DNA of 64,000 nucleotides from Pseudomonas sp. GGS8. Its GTDB lineage: Bacteria; Pseudomonadota; Gammaproteobacteria; Pseudomonadales; Pseudomonadaceae. The stretch covers positions 6,655,449-6,719,448 of the forward strand of contig NZ_JALJWF010000001.1 of the NCBI RefSeq assembly GCF_024168645.1, written 5' to 3'. This document shows positions 44,566-53,024 of the stretch, piece by piece (the stretch's first letter is position 1; each line of letters opens with the position of its first letter). The position numbers were made by a program, and so were the translations under genes. Below the pieces are notes generated by a model that saw only the letters and a program-made list of their open reading frames with translations, was not told the DNA's origin and searched no databases.

Positions 44566-44583
44566 GCATAAAGAATGTGTAAA
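44566..44583 (-). promoter_or_regulatory. Candidate KdpE box upstream of kdpF
   Basis: On the minus strand TTTACAC and TTTATGC occur as an 11-bp-spaced direct repeat (TTTACACATTCTTTATGC), followed by CCCGCC. The E. coli KdpE site has the same architecture of two TTTAYAC-like heptamers with an 11-bp period next to CCCGCC. It lies about 90 bp upstream of the kdpF start. Confidence 0.5.
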
Positions 44584-44620
44584 GAGTGGGTTTATGGCTT
44601 TGTTACGGCGGTGTCCAGGC

Positions 44621-44715
44621 GGGCCTCATCGCGGGCAAGCCCGCTCCCACAGGTTTTTGTGATTTCCGGGCAAACACATTCCATTGTGGGAGCGGGCTTG
44701 CCCGCGATGACGGCA
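44621..44715. repeat. Inverted REP pair
   Basis: Two opposed REP units about 40 bp apart lie between kdpF and the permease gene. Between them and the permease start at 44880 I see no gene. Confidence 0.9.
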
Positions 44716-44879
44716 GAACAGCCTCCTACGCCCTCAACTGGCGCACAAAAAGCGCTCACTCAGCCGCGAACATCCCCGATACGACAGCTTTCAGCGCTTT
44801 ACGACGCCCACCTGAAAAATGGCACGCCCGCTGCACACGCCCTCCCCCCGAGCTTTCCAAACCGTTCAGGGAGCAACGC

Positions 44880-46244
44880 ATGAACACACAACTCAAACCC
44901 ACGCTGGGCACGCTGCACCTGTGGGGTATCGCGGTCGGGCTGGTGATTTCCGGTGAGTACTTCGGCTGGAGTTACGGCTGGGGCGTGGCCGGTACGCTGG
45001 GCTTTCTGGTGACCTCGTTCATGGTCGCCACGATGTACACCTGCTTCATCTTCAGTTTCACCGAGCTGACCACCGCGATTCCCCATGCCGGCGGCCCCTT
45101 TGCCTACAGCCGTCGTGCTTTTGGCGAAAAAGGTGGATTGATTGCCGGGTTGGCGACGCTGATCGAATTCGTCTTCGCTCCACCGGCGATTGCCCTGGCG
45201 ATCGGCGCCTATCTGAATGTGCAGTTTCCCGCCCTCGACCCGAAACATGCGGCGGTCGGAGCGTACATCGTGTTCATGGGCCTGAACATTCTCGGCGTGA
45301 AACTCGCCGCGACGTTCGAACTGGTGGTTTGCGTATTGGCGGTCGCCGAATTGCTGGTGTTCATGGGCGTGGTCGCCCCGGCGTTCAGCTTCAGCAACTT
45401 CGCGCTCAATGGCTGGGCCGGTTCTGATGTGTTCGGTGCGCCGGCGATTGCCGGGATGTTCGCGGCAATCCCGTTCGCCATCTGGTTCTTCCTGGCCATC
45501 GAAGGCGCAGCCATGACCGCCGAAGAAGCCAAGGACCCGAAACGCACGATTCCCAAGGCCTACATCAGCGGCATCCTGACGCTGGTGCTGCTGGCGATGG
45601 GCGTGATGTTCTTTGCCGGCGGCGTCGGCGACTGGCGTACCCTGTCAAACATCAACGATCCGCTACCGCAAGCCATGAAAGCCGTGGTCGGCGAAAGCTC
45701 AGGCTGGTTGCACATGCTGGTGTGGATCGGTCTGTTCGGCCTGGTGGCGAGTTTCCACGGGATCATCCTCGGCTACTCGCGGCAGTTCTTCGCCCTCGCC
45801 CGGGCCGGTTACCTGCCGGCGTCGCTGGCCAAACTGTCGCGCTTCCAGACTCCGCACCGGGCAATCATCGTCGGAGGCGTGATCGGCATCGCGGCGATCT
45901 ACAGTGACGGTTTGATCAACCTCGGCGGCATGACGCTGACGGCGGCAATGATCACCATGGCAGTGTTCGGTGCGATCGTGATGTACATCATGAGCATGCT
46001 CAGCCTGTTCAAACTGCGTAAAACCGAACCGAACCTGGAGCGCACCTTCCGCGCGCCTTGCTACCCGTTGGTGCCATTCATTGCACTGGTGCTGGCGGTG
46101 GTGTGCCTGGTGGCGATGGCCTGGTTCAATACTTTGATCGGGTTGATCTTCCTCGGCTTCATGGTGGTGGGTTTCGTGTACTTCATGCTTACCGCGCAGT
46201 TGCGTGCCGATGCGCCGGCGGATGCGATGTTGACCGGGCTTTAA
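44880..46244 (+). CDS. eat: Ethanolamine-type amino-acid/polyamine permease (APC family)
   Basis: A 454-residue APC transporter with 12 predicted membrane helices. The first helix LWGIAVGLVISGEYFGWSYG is the ethanolamine-permease version of the APC helix 1 (GxxISGxYFGWxxG), and ITELTTAIPHAGGPFAYSRR, FAIWFFLAIEGAAMTAEEAKDP and RTFRAPCYPLVPFIAL are also conserved. The assignment to ethanolamine uptake is by family resemblance. Unusually, ethanolamine ammonia-lyase genes (eutBC) are not adjacent. GGAG is six bases before the ATG at 44880. Confidence 0.85.
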   Translation: MNTQLKPTLGTLHLWGIAVGLVISGEYFGWSYGWGVAGTLGFLVTSFMVATMYTCFIFSFTELTTAIPHAGGPFAYSRRAFGEKGGLIAGLATLIEFVFAPPAIALAIGAYLNVQFPALDPKHAAVGAYIVFMGLNILGVKLAATFELVVCVLAVAELLVFMGVVAPAFSFSNFALNGWAGSDVFGAPAIAGMFAAIPFAIWFFLAIEGAAMTAEEAKDPKRTIPKAYISGILTLVLLAMGVMFFAGGVGDWRTLSNINDPLPQAMKAVVGESSGWLHMLVWIGLFGLVASFHGIILGYSRQFFALARAGYLPASLAKLSRFQTPHRAIIVGGVIGIAAIYSDGLINLGGMTLTAAMITMAVFGAIVMYIMSMLSLFKLRKTEPNLERTFRAPCYPLVPFIALVLAVVCLVAMAWFNTLIGLIFLGFMVVGFVYFMLTAQLRADAPADAMLTGL

Positions 46245-46369
46245 ACAGTCGCCGTGCTGCGGTCAGATCAGGCATAGAATGGAACCACTGCGAAATTCCA
46301 TCGCTCAAAAGTGGTATGCAGGATCGGTTGGCGAAACCCGCCCACCGACCTGCCCTCAAGGAGAATCCT

Positions 46370-46537
46370 ATGCCCTGGTATGCCTGGTTGATTCTGATCG
46401 TTGCCATCGGCTCGATCGTTGGCGGTTTGATGATGCTGCGCGACTCTGCCAACAAGGTCGAATTGACCGAAGAGCAACGTAAGCGCGTCGCCGAACGCAA
46501 CGCGGAAGCGGATGCCAAGGATGCGCAAGACCGCTGA
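46370..46537 (+). CDS. DUF2897 small membrane protein
   Basis: A 55-residue protein with AAGGAG upstream. One N-terminal helix, WYAWLILIVAIGSIVGGLMM, is followed by a charged tail ELTEEQRKRVAERNAEADAK, the DUF2897 pattern of gammaproteobacteria. Function is unknown. It may be co-transcribed with the upstream permease or expressed from the 125-bp gap between. Confidence 0.8.
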   Translation: MPWYAWLILIVAIGSIVGGLMMLRDSANKVELTEEQRKRVAERNAEADAKDAQDR

Positions 46538-46542
46538 CCGAA

Positions 46543-46576
46543 ATTGTGGTGAGGGGGCAAGCCCCCTCGCCACAAA
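46543..46576. repeat. Palindromic repeat of the GAGGGGGCAAGCCCCCTC class
   Basis: TTGTGGTGAGGGGGCAAGCC and its mirror form a near-perfect 16-bp-arm palindrome between the convergent DUF2897 and DUF1989 genes; probably a transcription end. Confidence 0.82.
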
Positions 46577-46582
46577 AGCCCT

Positions 46583-47434
46583 TCACTTTTCCCAAGCCGC
46601 CTTGGCAATGTGCAAGCCATGCAACCCCTTGTAAGCCGCACGCTCCGGCTGGCTCCAGCCTTCAAGCAACGAATCCTCCAACCGGTAAATCTCCACTCCC
46701 AGCGGGCGACACACGCTCAACGGATCCTGCGCACCCGGCCCCCACATGGCCAGCGACAGATCGCCACCCGGACAGGTCGATAGCGCACACAACAGATCAA
46801 TCTCGGCAAAGAACTCCAGGTAATCGCCCTTCTGCGCCGGGCAGGCTTTCATGAAGTACAGGTCGTCATGGTTCAGGCCGGTGCACTGGAAAATGTTCAG
46901 CACGTCATGCACGTCGAACTCGGTCAGGCCATGGGGTAATACGGCTCGAGTCAGGTTGGAGTGGCAGTGATGGTGGAAGTCTTCGCCGGTGAGCATTTTG
47001 TTCACGTAAGGATCGCAGCGCGTCCCCAGCAAATCGTGCAAGCGCCCGCCGTGTTCGTCGATGCCATAACCGGCCAGGCTATCGTCGGTAATGGTCACCA
47101 GCGGCCGTAAAAATGGCAGGTTAGACCAGAGCCGGTCATGGGTGCTGACATGCGCGCCCTGCAACTGCCGGGTTCGCGCCGCCCACAAGCGCTCGCGTGG
47201 ATCGTGGGCATTCCACACATTGAAGTCACCGACTTGCGGGCCGACCGGGGTCGTGACCCTGAACACATGCCCGGCCGGCACATTCCAGGCGCGACCGGTG
47301 CGGATCGGCACTTCAAACTGCTCGATCAGCGTGCGTCCCTCTTTCTGGTCGCGGATCCGTTCATAGAAGGCTGTGTCCACCTGCAAGGCCGAGCCTTTGC
47401 TGACTTGATAGGCCGCCGGATAGTCTTTGTACAT
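46583..47434 (-). CDS. DUF1989 (urea-carboxylase-associated family) protein
   Basis: A 283-residue protein of the DUF1989 family, from ATG at 47432-47434. It shows the metal-ligand-like residues expected for the fold: EDFHHHCHSNL near the middle, then HDVLNIFQCTGLNHDD and CPAQKGDYLEFFAEIDLLCALSTCPGGD, and GARDL-type glycine-rich turns. Relatives include the carboxyguanidine deiminase subunits CgdA/CgdB and proteins next to urea carboxylase, all acting on small carbamoyl or guanidino compounds. No partner subunit, carboxylase or hydrolase is adjacent, so the substrate here is open. It is 16 bp downstream of the GntR regulator gene on the same strand. Confidence 0.8.
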   Translation of the reverse strand: MYKDYPAAYQVSKGSALQVDTAFYERIRDQKEGRTLIEQFEVPIRTGRAWNVPAGHVFRVTTPVGPQVGDFNVWNAHDPRERLWAARTRQLQGAHVSTHDRLWSNLPFLRPLVTITDDSLAGYGIDEHGGRLHDLLGTRCDPYVNKMLTGEDFHHHCHSNLTRAVLPHGLTEFDVHDVLNIFQCTGLNHDDLYFMKACPAQKGDYLEFFAEIDLLCALSTCPGGDLSLAMWGPGAQDPLSVCRPLGVEIYRLEDSLLEGWSQPERAAYKGLHGLHIAKAAWEK

Positions 47435-47450
47435 GGCGCAAAATCCTCGA

Positions 47451-48104
47451 TCAGTGATGGAAAGAAGGGGCAAGCATCTGCAACAGAAGGTGTTCGGAGT
47501 CGTCGAGATAAAGGCTCATCGCGTCCGCGGCCGCGCGTTTATCGCCGTCGGCCAGCAACTCATGTATCTGCCGGTCACGCGCCAGCCAGGGCGCCTGAAA
47601 ACGGGATTCATCGGGCGCGGTGCAAAACACCAGACGCAGTTGCGCGACGACATTGGTGAAGAATTCATCGAACAGCGGGCTGCGCAGCAACCCGACGATG
47701 TGTTGATGAAAGGCCAGGCTGTGGGTGCCGACCGCGCGCCAGTCCTCGCGCTCCCGGGCCAGTTCGGTGGCCTCCAGGGCTTCGAGCATCCGGTCCGACT
47801 GATACTCACGCAATGGCTGGCTGGCGCTGATGGCTTGCAGCTCCAGGGTGCGCCGGACCTTGAACAGATCGCGGACATCATCGACTCCGAGCCTGCGCAC
47901 CATTACGCCCTTGTTGCGAACATAACGGGTCAGCCCTTCCTGCCCCAGACGGTGCAACGCCTCGCGAATGGTATTGCGCGAGGCGTTATAGGCCGACACC
48001 AGATCGTTTTCCACCAGCGCCATGCCGGGCAGTAAACGACCGCCGATGATGTCAGCGCGTAATTCCAATGTGATGTGATCGGCCAGGGACAGTCCGCTGC
48101 TCAT
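47451..48104 (-). CDS. GntR/FCD-family transcriptional regulator
   Basis: A 217-residue FadR-subfamily regulator: winged-helix DNA-binding domain with SASRNTIREALHRLGQEG-like recognition helix (visible as AYNASRNTIREALHRLG), linker and FCD effector domain with conserved Asp/His positions (AFHQHIVGLL, ARDRQIHELLADGD). It is followed by the DUF1989 gene 16 bp downstream, its likely target. GAGG is nine bases before the ATG at 48102-48104. Confidence 0.88.
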   Translation of the reverse strand: MSSGLSLADHITLELRADIIGGRLLPGMALVENDLVSAYNASRNTIREALHRLGQEGLTRYVRNKGVMVRRLGVDDVRDLFKVRRTLELQAISASQPLREYQSDRMLEALEATELAREREDWRAVGTHSLAFHQHIVGLLRSPLFDEFFTNVVAQLRLVFCTAPDESRFQAPWLARDRQIHELLADGDKRAAADAMSLYLDDSEHLLLQMLAPSFHH

Positions 48105-48178
48105 ACTCAACGCCTCTTGATTGTTCAACAATCGTCTGAGAATGAGTAATCACTATTCGTGCCATCACCTGCCGTGAA

Positions 48179-49453
48179 CTAACCCTCCCAGTATTTGAAC
48201 AACACGCTGGCGTTCACACCGCCAAATCCGAAGCCGTTGGACATCGCGTACTCGATGGTCATTGGCCGTGCCTGACCGTGAACAATGTCCACCCCTTGCG
48301 CCGCCGGATCCGGATTTTCGAAGTTGAGCGTGGCCGGCACCACCTGATCGCGCAGAGCCAGCAGCGTAAAGATCGCCTCAATCCCGCCAGCCGCACCGAG
48401 CAAATGCCCGGTGGCTGATTTGGTCGAGGTCACCGCTATCTTGTTGTCCGAGCCGAACAACGACTTGATGGCCGCCAACTCCCCAAGATCGCCAACCGGT
48501 GTCGAAGTCGCATGAGCATTGAGATGCTGCACCTGCGCCGGTGAAATCCCCGCCTGGGCCAACGCCAGCGACATCGCCCGACGCGCACCGCTGCCATCCT
48601 CCGGCCCCGCGGTCAGGTGATAGGCGTCGGCGCTGGTGCCGTAACCGACCAGCTCGGCCAACGGCTGAGCGCCACGGGCCAGGGCATGTTCCAGGGATTC
48701 AATCACCAGAAGGCCCGAGCCCTCGCCCATCACAAAGCCATCGCGCCCACTGTCGAACGGCCGCGAGGCGCGCTCCGGGGTGTCGTTGTAACCGCTGGAC
48801 AAGGCCCGCGCCGCCGCGAACCCGGCGAGGCTGACCCGATCGATTGCCGCCTCCGCGCCGCCACATACAGCAATATCCGCCTCGCCGCAGCGAATCAGCC
48901 GCGCCGCATCACCAATCGCCTGAACCCCAGCCGCGCACGCCGTTACCGGAGCCCCCAAAGGCCCCTTGAAAACGTGCTGGATCGACACATGGCCCGCAGC
49001 GAGATTGACCAGAAACGAAGGAATGGTGAACGGCGACAACCGTCGCGGGCCACGGCTGTCGGTGGTGCGCACCGCGTCGGCAATCGCGCCGAAGCCACCC
49101 ACGCCCGAGCCGATGATAGTGGCCGTGCGCTCCTGGGCATTGGCGTCTTGCGGATGCCAATTGGCCTGCTCCAATGCCTGACGCGCCGCCTCCATGGCAA
49201 ACAGAATGAAACGGTCCATCTTCTTCTGTTCTTTGGGCGGCGTCGCCCGATCCGGGTCAAAACCTGCCTCGGGATCTTCCGCCAGGGTTTGCACCGCGCC
49301 ACCGACCTTGGCCGGCAAATCGGCAACCACCTCGTCCGGCAATACCCGCACCCCGGAGCGTCCGGCCAACAAACGCGCCCAAACCGCTTCGACGCCGCTA
49401 CCCAACGGACACACCAGGCCCATGCCCGTGACCACCACCCGACGATTATTCAT
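48179..49453 (-). CDS. FabF-like 3-oxoacyl-ACP synthase II (second copy)
   Basis: A 424-residue ketosynthase with the complete Cys-His-His triad: PVTACAAGVQAIGDA (nucleophile Cys), LNAHATSTPVGD and TKSATGHLLGAAGG. Also GSGVGGFGAI and NGFGFGGVNASV. It elongates acyl-ACP. It is paired with a short-chain dehydrogenase gene 31 bp upstream, outside any fab cluster, so it is more likely an accessory enzyme for a special acyl chain than the housekeeping FabF. Symbol not assigned because the housekeeping copy should lie in the fabD-G-acpP cluster elsewhere. Confidence 0.88.
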   Translation of the reverse strand: MNNRRVVVTGMGLVCPLGSGVEAVWARLLAGRSGVRVLPDEVVADLPAKVGGAVQTLAEDPEAGFDPDRATPPKEQKKMDRFILFAMEAARQALEQANWHPQDANAQERTATIIGSGVGGFGAIADAVRTTDSRGPRRLSPFTIPSFLVNLAAGHVSIQHVFKGPLGAPVTACAAGVQAIGDAARLIRCGEADIAVCGGAEAAIDRVSLAGFAAARALSSGYNDTPERASRPFDSGRDGFVMGEGSGLLVIESLEHALARGAQPLAELVGYGTSADAYHLTAGPEDGSGARRAMSLALAQAGISPAQVQHLNAHATSTPVGDLGELAAIKSLFGSDNKIAVTSTKSATGHLLGAAGGIEAIFTLLALRDQVVPATLNFENPDPAAQGVDIVHGQARPMTIEYAMSNGFGFGGVNASVLFKYWEG

Positions 49454-49484
49454 AGCGCAAATACCTCAGTCGATTCATGGCGCC

Positions 49485-50279
49485 TCACTTGTAACGCGCC
49501 GCCGCCATGCTTCTGGACAGATTCGGCGCCATCGCATGACGCGCCGCCATAAAAGCTTCCCACTCGGAGACATTCGGTAACGAAGGAATGGTGATCAGTT
49601 CACCCTGATCCAGCCCCGACAGCGCCGCATCGACCATCTCCCCCGCTTCCATGATCATGTCCTCCGGAATCTGGGACGCATCAATACCGGAGCGCTCCAA
49701 AATCTCTGTGCGTGTCACTCCCGGCAACACCGCTTGCACCTGGACCCCGGTGCCTTGCAGCTCAGCGTTCAACGACTGAGTCAGGCTCAATACATAAGCT
49801 TTGCTCGCGCTGTACGTCGCGTTGAACCGCTCAGGAAACAACGCCACCACCGACGCAATATTGATGATCGTCCCGCGCCCCGCTTTGGCAAAACTGGCTG
49901 CCGCCGCCGAGGCCAACCGCGTCACCGCGGTGACGTTCAACTGAATCAAACGCTCCATCTGATCCATGTCGGCGTTGGCCAACAAACCATCCGCCGCGAT
50001 ACCGGCGTTGTTCAACAACAGGCTGATGCTCGAATCGCTGCGCAGACGCTGATCAATCTTCAGCACGTCATCCTTTTGCGTCAGATCCGCCTTGAGCACC
50101 TCCACCTTAATACCGTGCGCCGTGCGCAATTTGCTCGCCGCTGCCTCCAGCCGTTCCTGATCACGGGCTACCAGCAATAAATCAAAACCTCGCGCCGCCA
50201 ACCGCTCGGCGTAAATCGCACCGATGCCGGAAGAAGCACCGGTGACAAGGGCCGTACCTTGGGCCTGGACAGAATTCAT
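49485..50279 (-). CDS. Short-chain dehydrogenase/reductase
   Basis: A 264-residue classical SDR. Cofactor motif TGASSGIGAIYAERLAARG (residues 14-32), NNAGIAADG, catalytic Ser in NIASVVAL, and YSASKAY (Tyr-x3-Lys). The Arg following the first strand (LLLVARDQERL) suggests NADP(H). The start ATG at 50277-50279 follows AGGAGC. It precedes the FabF-like gene by 31 bp; the two probably form an operon carrying out ketoacyl elongation and reduction. Confidence 0.9.
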   Translation of the reverse strand: MNSVQAQGTALVTGASSGIGAIYAERLAARGFDLLLVARDQERLEAAASKLRTAHGIKVEVLKADLTQKDDVLKIDQRLRSDSSISLLLNNAGIAADGLLANADMDQMERLIQLNVTAVTRLASAAAASFAKAGRGTIINIASVVALFPERFNATYSASKAYVLSLTQSLNAELQGTGVQVQAVLPGVTRTEILERSGIDASQIPEDMIMEAGEMVDAALSGLDQGELITIPSLPNVSEWEAFMAARHAMAPNLSRSMAAARYK

Positions 50280-50357
50280 GACAGTGCTCCTGGGAGGATG
50301 CTTAAGGGAAGGCGACCGCCTCAGCGTCAAAGCGCTTCAGCGAATGGCGAATTTATT

Positions 50358-50396
50358 ATAGGCATAATTTTACTAGCGTATGATAGCCGTAATTTT
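50358..50396 (-). promoter_or_regulatory. Direct repeats in the SDR/FabF promoter region
   Basis: On the plus strand TATAGGCATAATTTT (50358-50372) and GATAGCCGTAATTTT (50382-50396) are diverged copies, 24 bp start to start, in an AT-rich patch 80 bp upstream of the SDR gene. They include a TATAAT on the minus strand, so they look like an operator plus promoter. Confidence 0.45.
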
Positions 50397-50445
50397 TTGC
50401 ATCCCGATGAAAGGCCCCGGATAGCCCGCTGCAGCAATAAGCAAA

Positions 50446-50468
50446 AAGGCCGGTCAATGACCGGCCTC
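50446..50468 (-). terminator. comEA-like gene terminator
   Basis: The stem AGGCCGGTCA/TGACCGGCCT, read on the minus strand, is followed by a T-run, 20 bp after the stop codon. Confidence 0.85.
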
Positions 50469-50487
50469 CTAGTGTGGATTTACAAGC

Positions 50488-50823
50488 TTAGTTCACTTCC
50501 AGCTTCTCGCGATTCTTGTCCAGAATGGCTTTGCCAATCCCCTTCACTTCCAGCAATTCGTCTACCGACGAAAATGGCCCATTACTCTCCCGATACGCAA
50601 CAATCGCCTTGGCCTTCGCCTCACCGATCCCGGACAATTCCCGTTGCAGGGTGGGCGCATCGGCCCCATTCAGATCGACCTTGGCGGTTTGCACCTTGGT
50701 GGCAACGTCCAGCATCAAGGGTGCCTTGGCAGCCTCTGGCGCTGCCGTCGGTGCAGCAATGGCCGCAATAGAGGCGCTGGTGAGCAGGGCAAAAACCAGA
50801 GAGTAGAAATAGCCAGTACGCAT
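50488..50823 (-). CDS. ComEA-family helix-hairpin-helix DNA-binding protein
   Basis: A 111-residue protein with signal sequence MRTGYFYSLVFALLTSASIA ending near AIAA, then a linker and a ComEA-type HhH domain: VDLNGADAPTLQRELSGIGEAKAKAIVAYRESNGPF followed by SVDELLEVKGIGKAILDK. The ELxGIGxxKA and GIG hairpins bind DNA non-specifically; in naturally competent bacteria ComEA pulls DNA into the periplasm. GGAG lies eight bases before the ATG at 50823. It follows wbpM, as in other Pseudomonas genomes. Confidence 0.9.
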   Translation of the reverse strand: MRTGYFYSLVFALLTSASIAAIAAPTAAPEAAKAPLMLDVATKVQTAKVDLNGADAPTLQRELSGIGEAKAKAIVAYRESNGPFSSVDELLEVKGIGKAILDKNREKLEVN

Positions 50824-50936
50824 AAATGAAGCTCCATGACATCGATAGGAAGAAGCAGCTTTTCCGAAGCTGCCTTCCAAACTTAGGCCATGTGATGGAG
50901 CTGTCAAAAGTGTGTCCGTTACAGGATGTGAAACAA

Positions 50937-52931
50937 TCAGGGTTCGAGGCGGCGTTGCTGGTGAATCCAGTCGACGATCTCGCCGTCGGGCGTGTAGCCG
51001 CTGACCGTTTCGCGCAGGAGCTGGCGCACACGGGAGTAATCGTCCTGCTCGACCGCCAACAACAGCTCAGTCAAACGACCCTTGAGCACGTCCCAAGGCA
51101 GATGGTCTTCGTTGGCGGTCATGATCATCGGGTGCGGCGTCGCAGCGACGTTATCCCCGATCAGCAGCTCTTCGTAGAGCTTCTCGCCCGGACGCAGGCC
51201 CGTGAACTCGATCGAAATATCGCCCTGGGGATTTCGCTCGGAGCGGATGCTCAGGCCGGACAGGTGAATCATCTTCTCCGCCAGCTCGACAATCTTCACC
51301 GGCTCGCCCATGTCCAGCACGAACACGTCACCGCCCTGCCCCATGGAACCGGCCTGAATCACCAGTTGCGCGGCTTCGGGGATGGTCATGAAGTAGCGGG
51401 TGATTTTCGGATGCGTGACAGTCAGCGGGCCGCCGGATTTGATCTGGCTGTGGAACAGCGGGATCACCGAACCGGAAGACCCCAACACATTGCCAAAACG
51501 AACCATGGTGAAACGGGTCTTGTTGACGCGCGATACATTGGCTTTATCGCCGAACAGCACAGGGGCAATTTCACGACTCAGGGCTTGAAGCGTCAGCTCC
51601 GCCAGGCGCTTGGTACTGCCCATGACGTTGGTCGGTCGTACAGCCTTGTCGGTGGAGATCAGTACGAAGTTGGCGACCCCCGACTGCAAGGCAGCCTGCG
51701 CGGTGTTCAACGTGCCGATGACATTGTTGAGCACACCTTCAGCGATATTGTGCTCAACCATCGGCACATGCTTGTAAGCGGCCGCGTGATAAACCGTGTC
51801 CACGCGCCAGGTTTTCATCACATCAAGCAGTTTGTGCGGGTGACGGATGGAACCGAGGATGGGCAGCAATTTGACCGAGACCGACTCACGGCTGGCGCGC
51901 TGCTCCAATTCCGACAGGATGCTGTAGAGGTTGAATTCACTGTGCTCAAACAGCAGAAGCGTGGTCGGGCCAAGCGAGAAAATCTGTCGGCACAGCTCCG
52001 AACCAATCGAGCCGCCGGCCCCCGTGACCATCACCGTCTTGCCCTTGATACAGCGCTCGAGCAAATCCGCCTGGGCTGGCACGGCATCACGACCCAGCAA
52101 GTCAGCGATATCCACTTCCTGGATGTCTTCAACCTTGACCCGACCACTGGCCAGATCGGTGAAGTTCGGAACACTTCGTACGTGAAGCGGGAAACCTTCC
52201 AGCAGATTGAGAATTTCCCTGCGTCGTGCGCGGGTGGATGACGGTAGTGCCAGGAGAATTTCCTGGGCACCGGTGACGTCGATCATCTGCTGGATGTGTT
52301 TGGGCTTGTAGACCTGGAGGCCTGAGATAGAGCGATCGGCGATGCTCGGGTCGTCGTCGATGAACGCCACTGGGCGCATCACTCGCCCCATGCGCAATGC
52401 AGCAACCAACTGATTACCTGCCACGCCTGCGCCGTAGATGGCGACTTTGGTCAGGCCGTCGTCGCGGTTGGTGAACGGTACGTGCTGGGCGGCGGTGAAC
52501 CAGTCCCCCATGAAGTATTGGCGCATGCACAGGCGTAGGCCGCCGATGATGACGAGGCTTAGCCACCAGTAGTTGAAGATGATCGAGCGTGGGACAACGG
52601 TTTGGTGGTTGCTGTACCAGTAGACGACGACCGCCAGGATAAGCGATGACAGGCTAACTGCTTTGACGATTGCGATCAGGGCATCGTTGCCAAAATAACG
52701 CATGACCGCTCGATACATGCCGAATCGGATAAATAGCGGAATAGCGACGACAGGAGCGCTGACAAACAGCCAGAAATGGACTTTGAGGGGGTTGTACATG
52801 TCATCAATGCCCAAACGGACGATGAATGCCAACCAAAGCGCAAGCCAGACCAGCACAATGTCTGTGCCAACCTGTATCAGTCGCTTGCGGCGCCTTGGAA
52901 GCCCTACAAGGCGCGCTCTAAGCCTGTCCAT
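50937..52931 (-). CDS. wbpM: WbpM, UDP-GlcNAc 4,6-dehydratase (O-antigen)
   Basis: A 664-residue membrane-bound dehydratase that makes the UDP-4-keto-6-deoxy-HexNAc precursor of FucNAc/QuiNAc-type residues. The N-terminus has four membrane helices (DIVLVWLALWLAFIVRLG and others); a CoA-binding-like Rossmann domain (KVAIYGAGVAGNQL) and a second NAD(P) domain (VMVTGAGGSIGSELCRQI) follow, with STDKAVRPTNVMGSTKRLAE holding the SMK-type catalytic Met/Lys. I chose the ATG at 52929-52931 (MDRLRARLVGLPRRRKR) because it aligns with the known WbpM N-terminus; longer starts are possible. Confidence 0.95.
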   Translation of the reverse strand: MDRLRARLVGLPRRRKRLIQVGTDIVLVWLALWLAFIVRLGIDDMYNPLKVHFWLFVSAPVVAIPLFIRFGMYRAVMRYFGNDALIAIVKAVSLSSLILAVVVYWYSNHQTVVPRSIIFNYWWLSLVIIGGLRLCMRQYFMGDWFTAAQHVPFTNRDDGLTKVAIYGAGVAGNQLVAALRMGRVMRPVAFIDDDPSIADRSISGLQVYKPKHIQQMIDVTGAQEILLALPSSTRARRREILNLLEGFPLHVRSVPNFTDLASGRVKVEDIQEVDIADLLGRDAVPAQADLLERCIKGKTVMVTGAGGSIGSELCRQIFSLGPTTLLLFEHSEFNLYSILSELEQRASRESVSVKLLPILGSIRHPHKLLDVMKTWRVDTVYHAAAYKHVPMVEHNIAEGVLNNVIGTLNTAQAALQSGVANFVLISTDKAVRPTNVMGSTKRLAELTLQALSREIAPVLFGDKANVSRVNKTRFTMVRFGNVLGSSGSVIPLFHSQIKSGGPLTVTHPKITRYFMTIPEAAQLVIQAGSMGQGGDVFVLDMGEPVKIVELAEKMIHLSGLSIRSERNPQGDISIEFTGLRPGEKLYEELLIGDNVAATPHPMIMTANEDHLPWDVLKGRLTELLLAVEQDDYSRVRQLLRETVSGYTPDGEIVDWIHQQRRLEP

Positions 52932-53024
52932 GAACTCTTCAAACACCTCAGCCACCTCTCCTCACCTATCGCAACTCTATAGGCGCATCCAATCCACGTT
53001 AGACACAAATGACAGCACCGTTAC

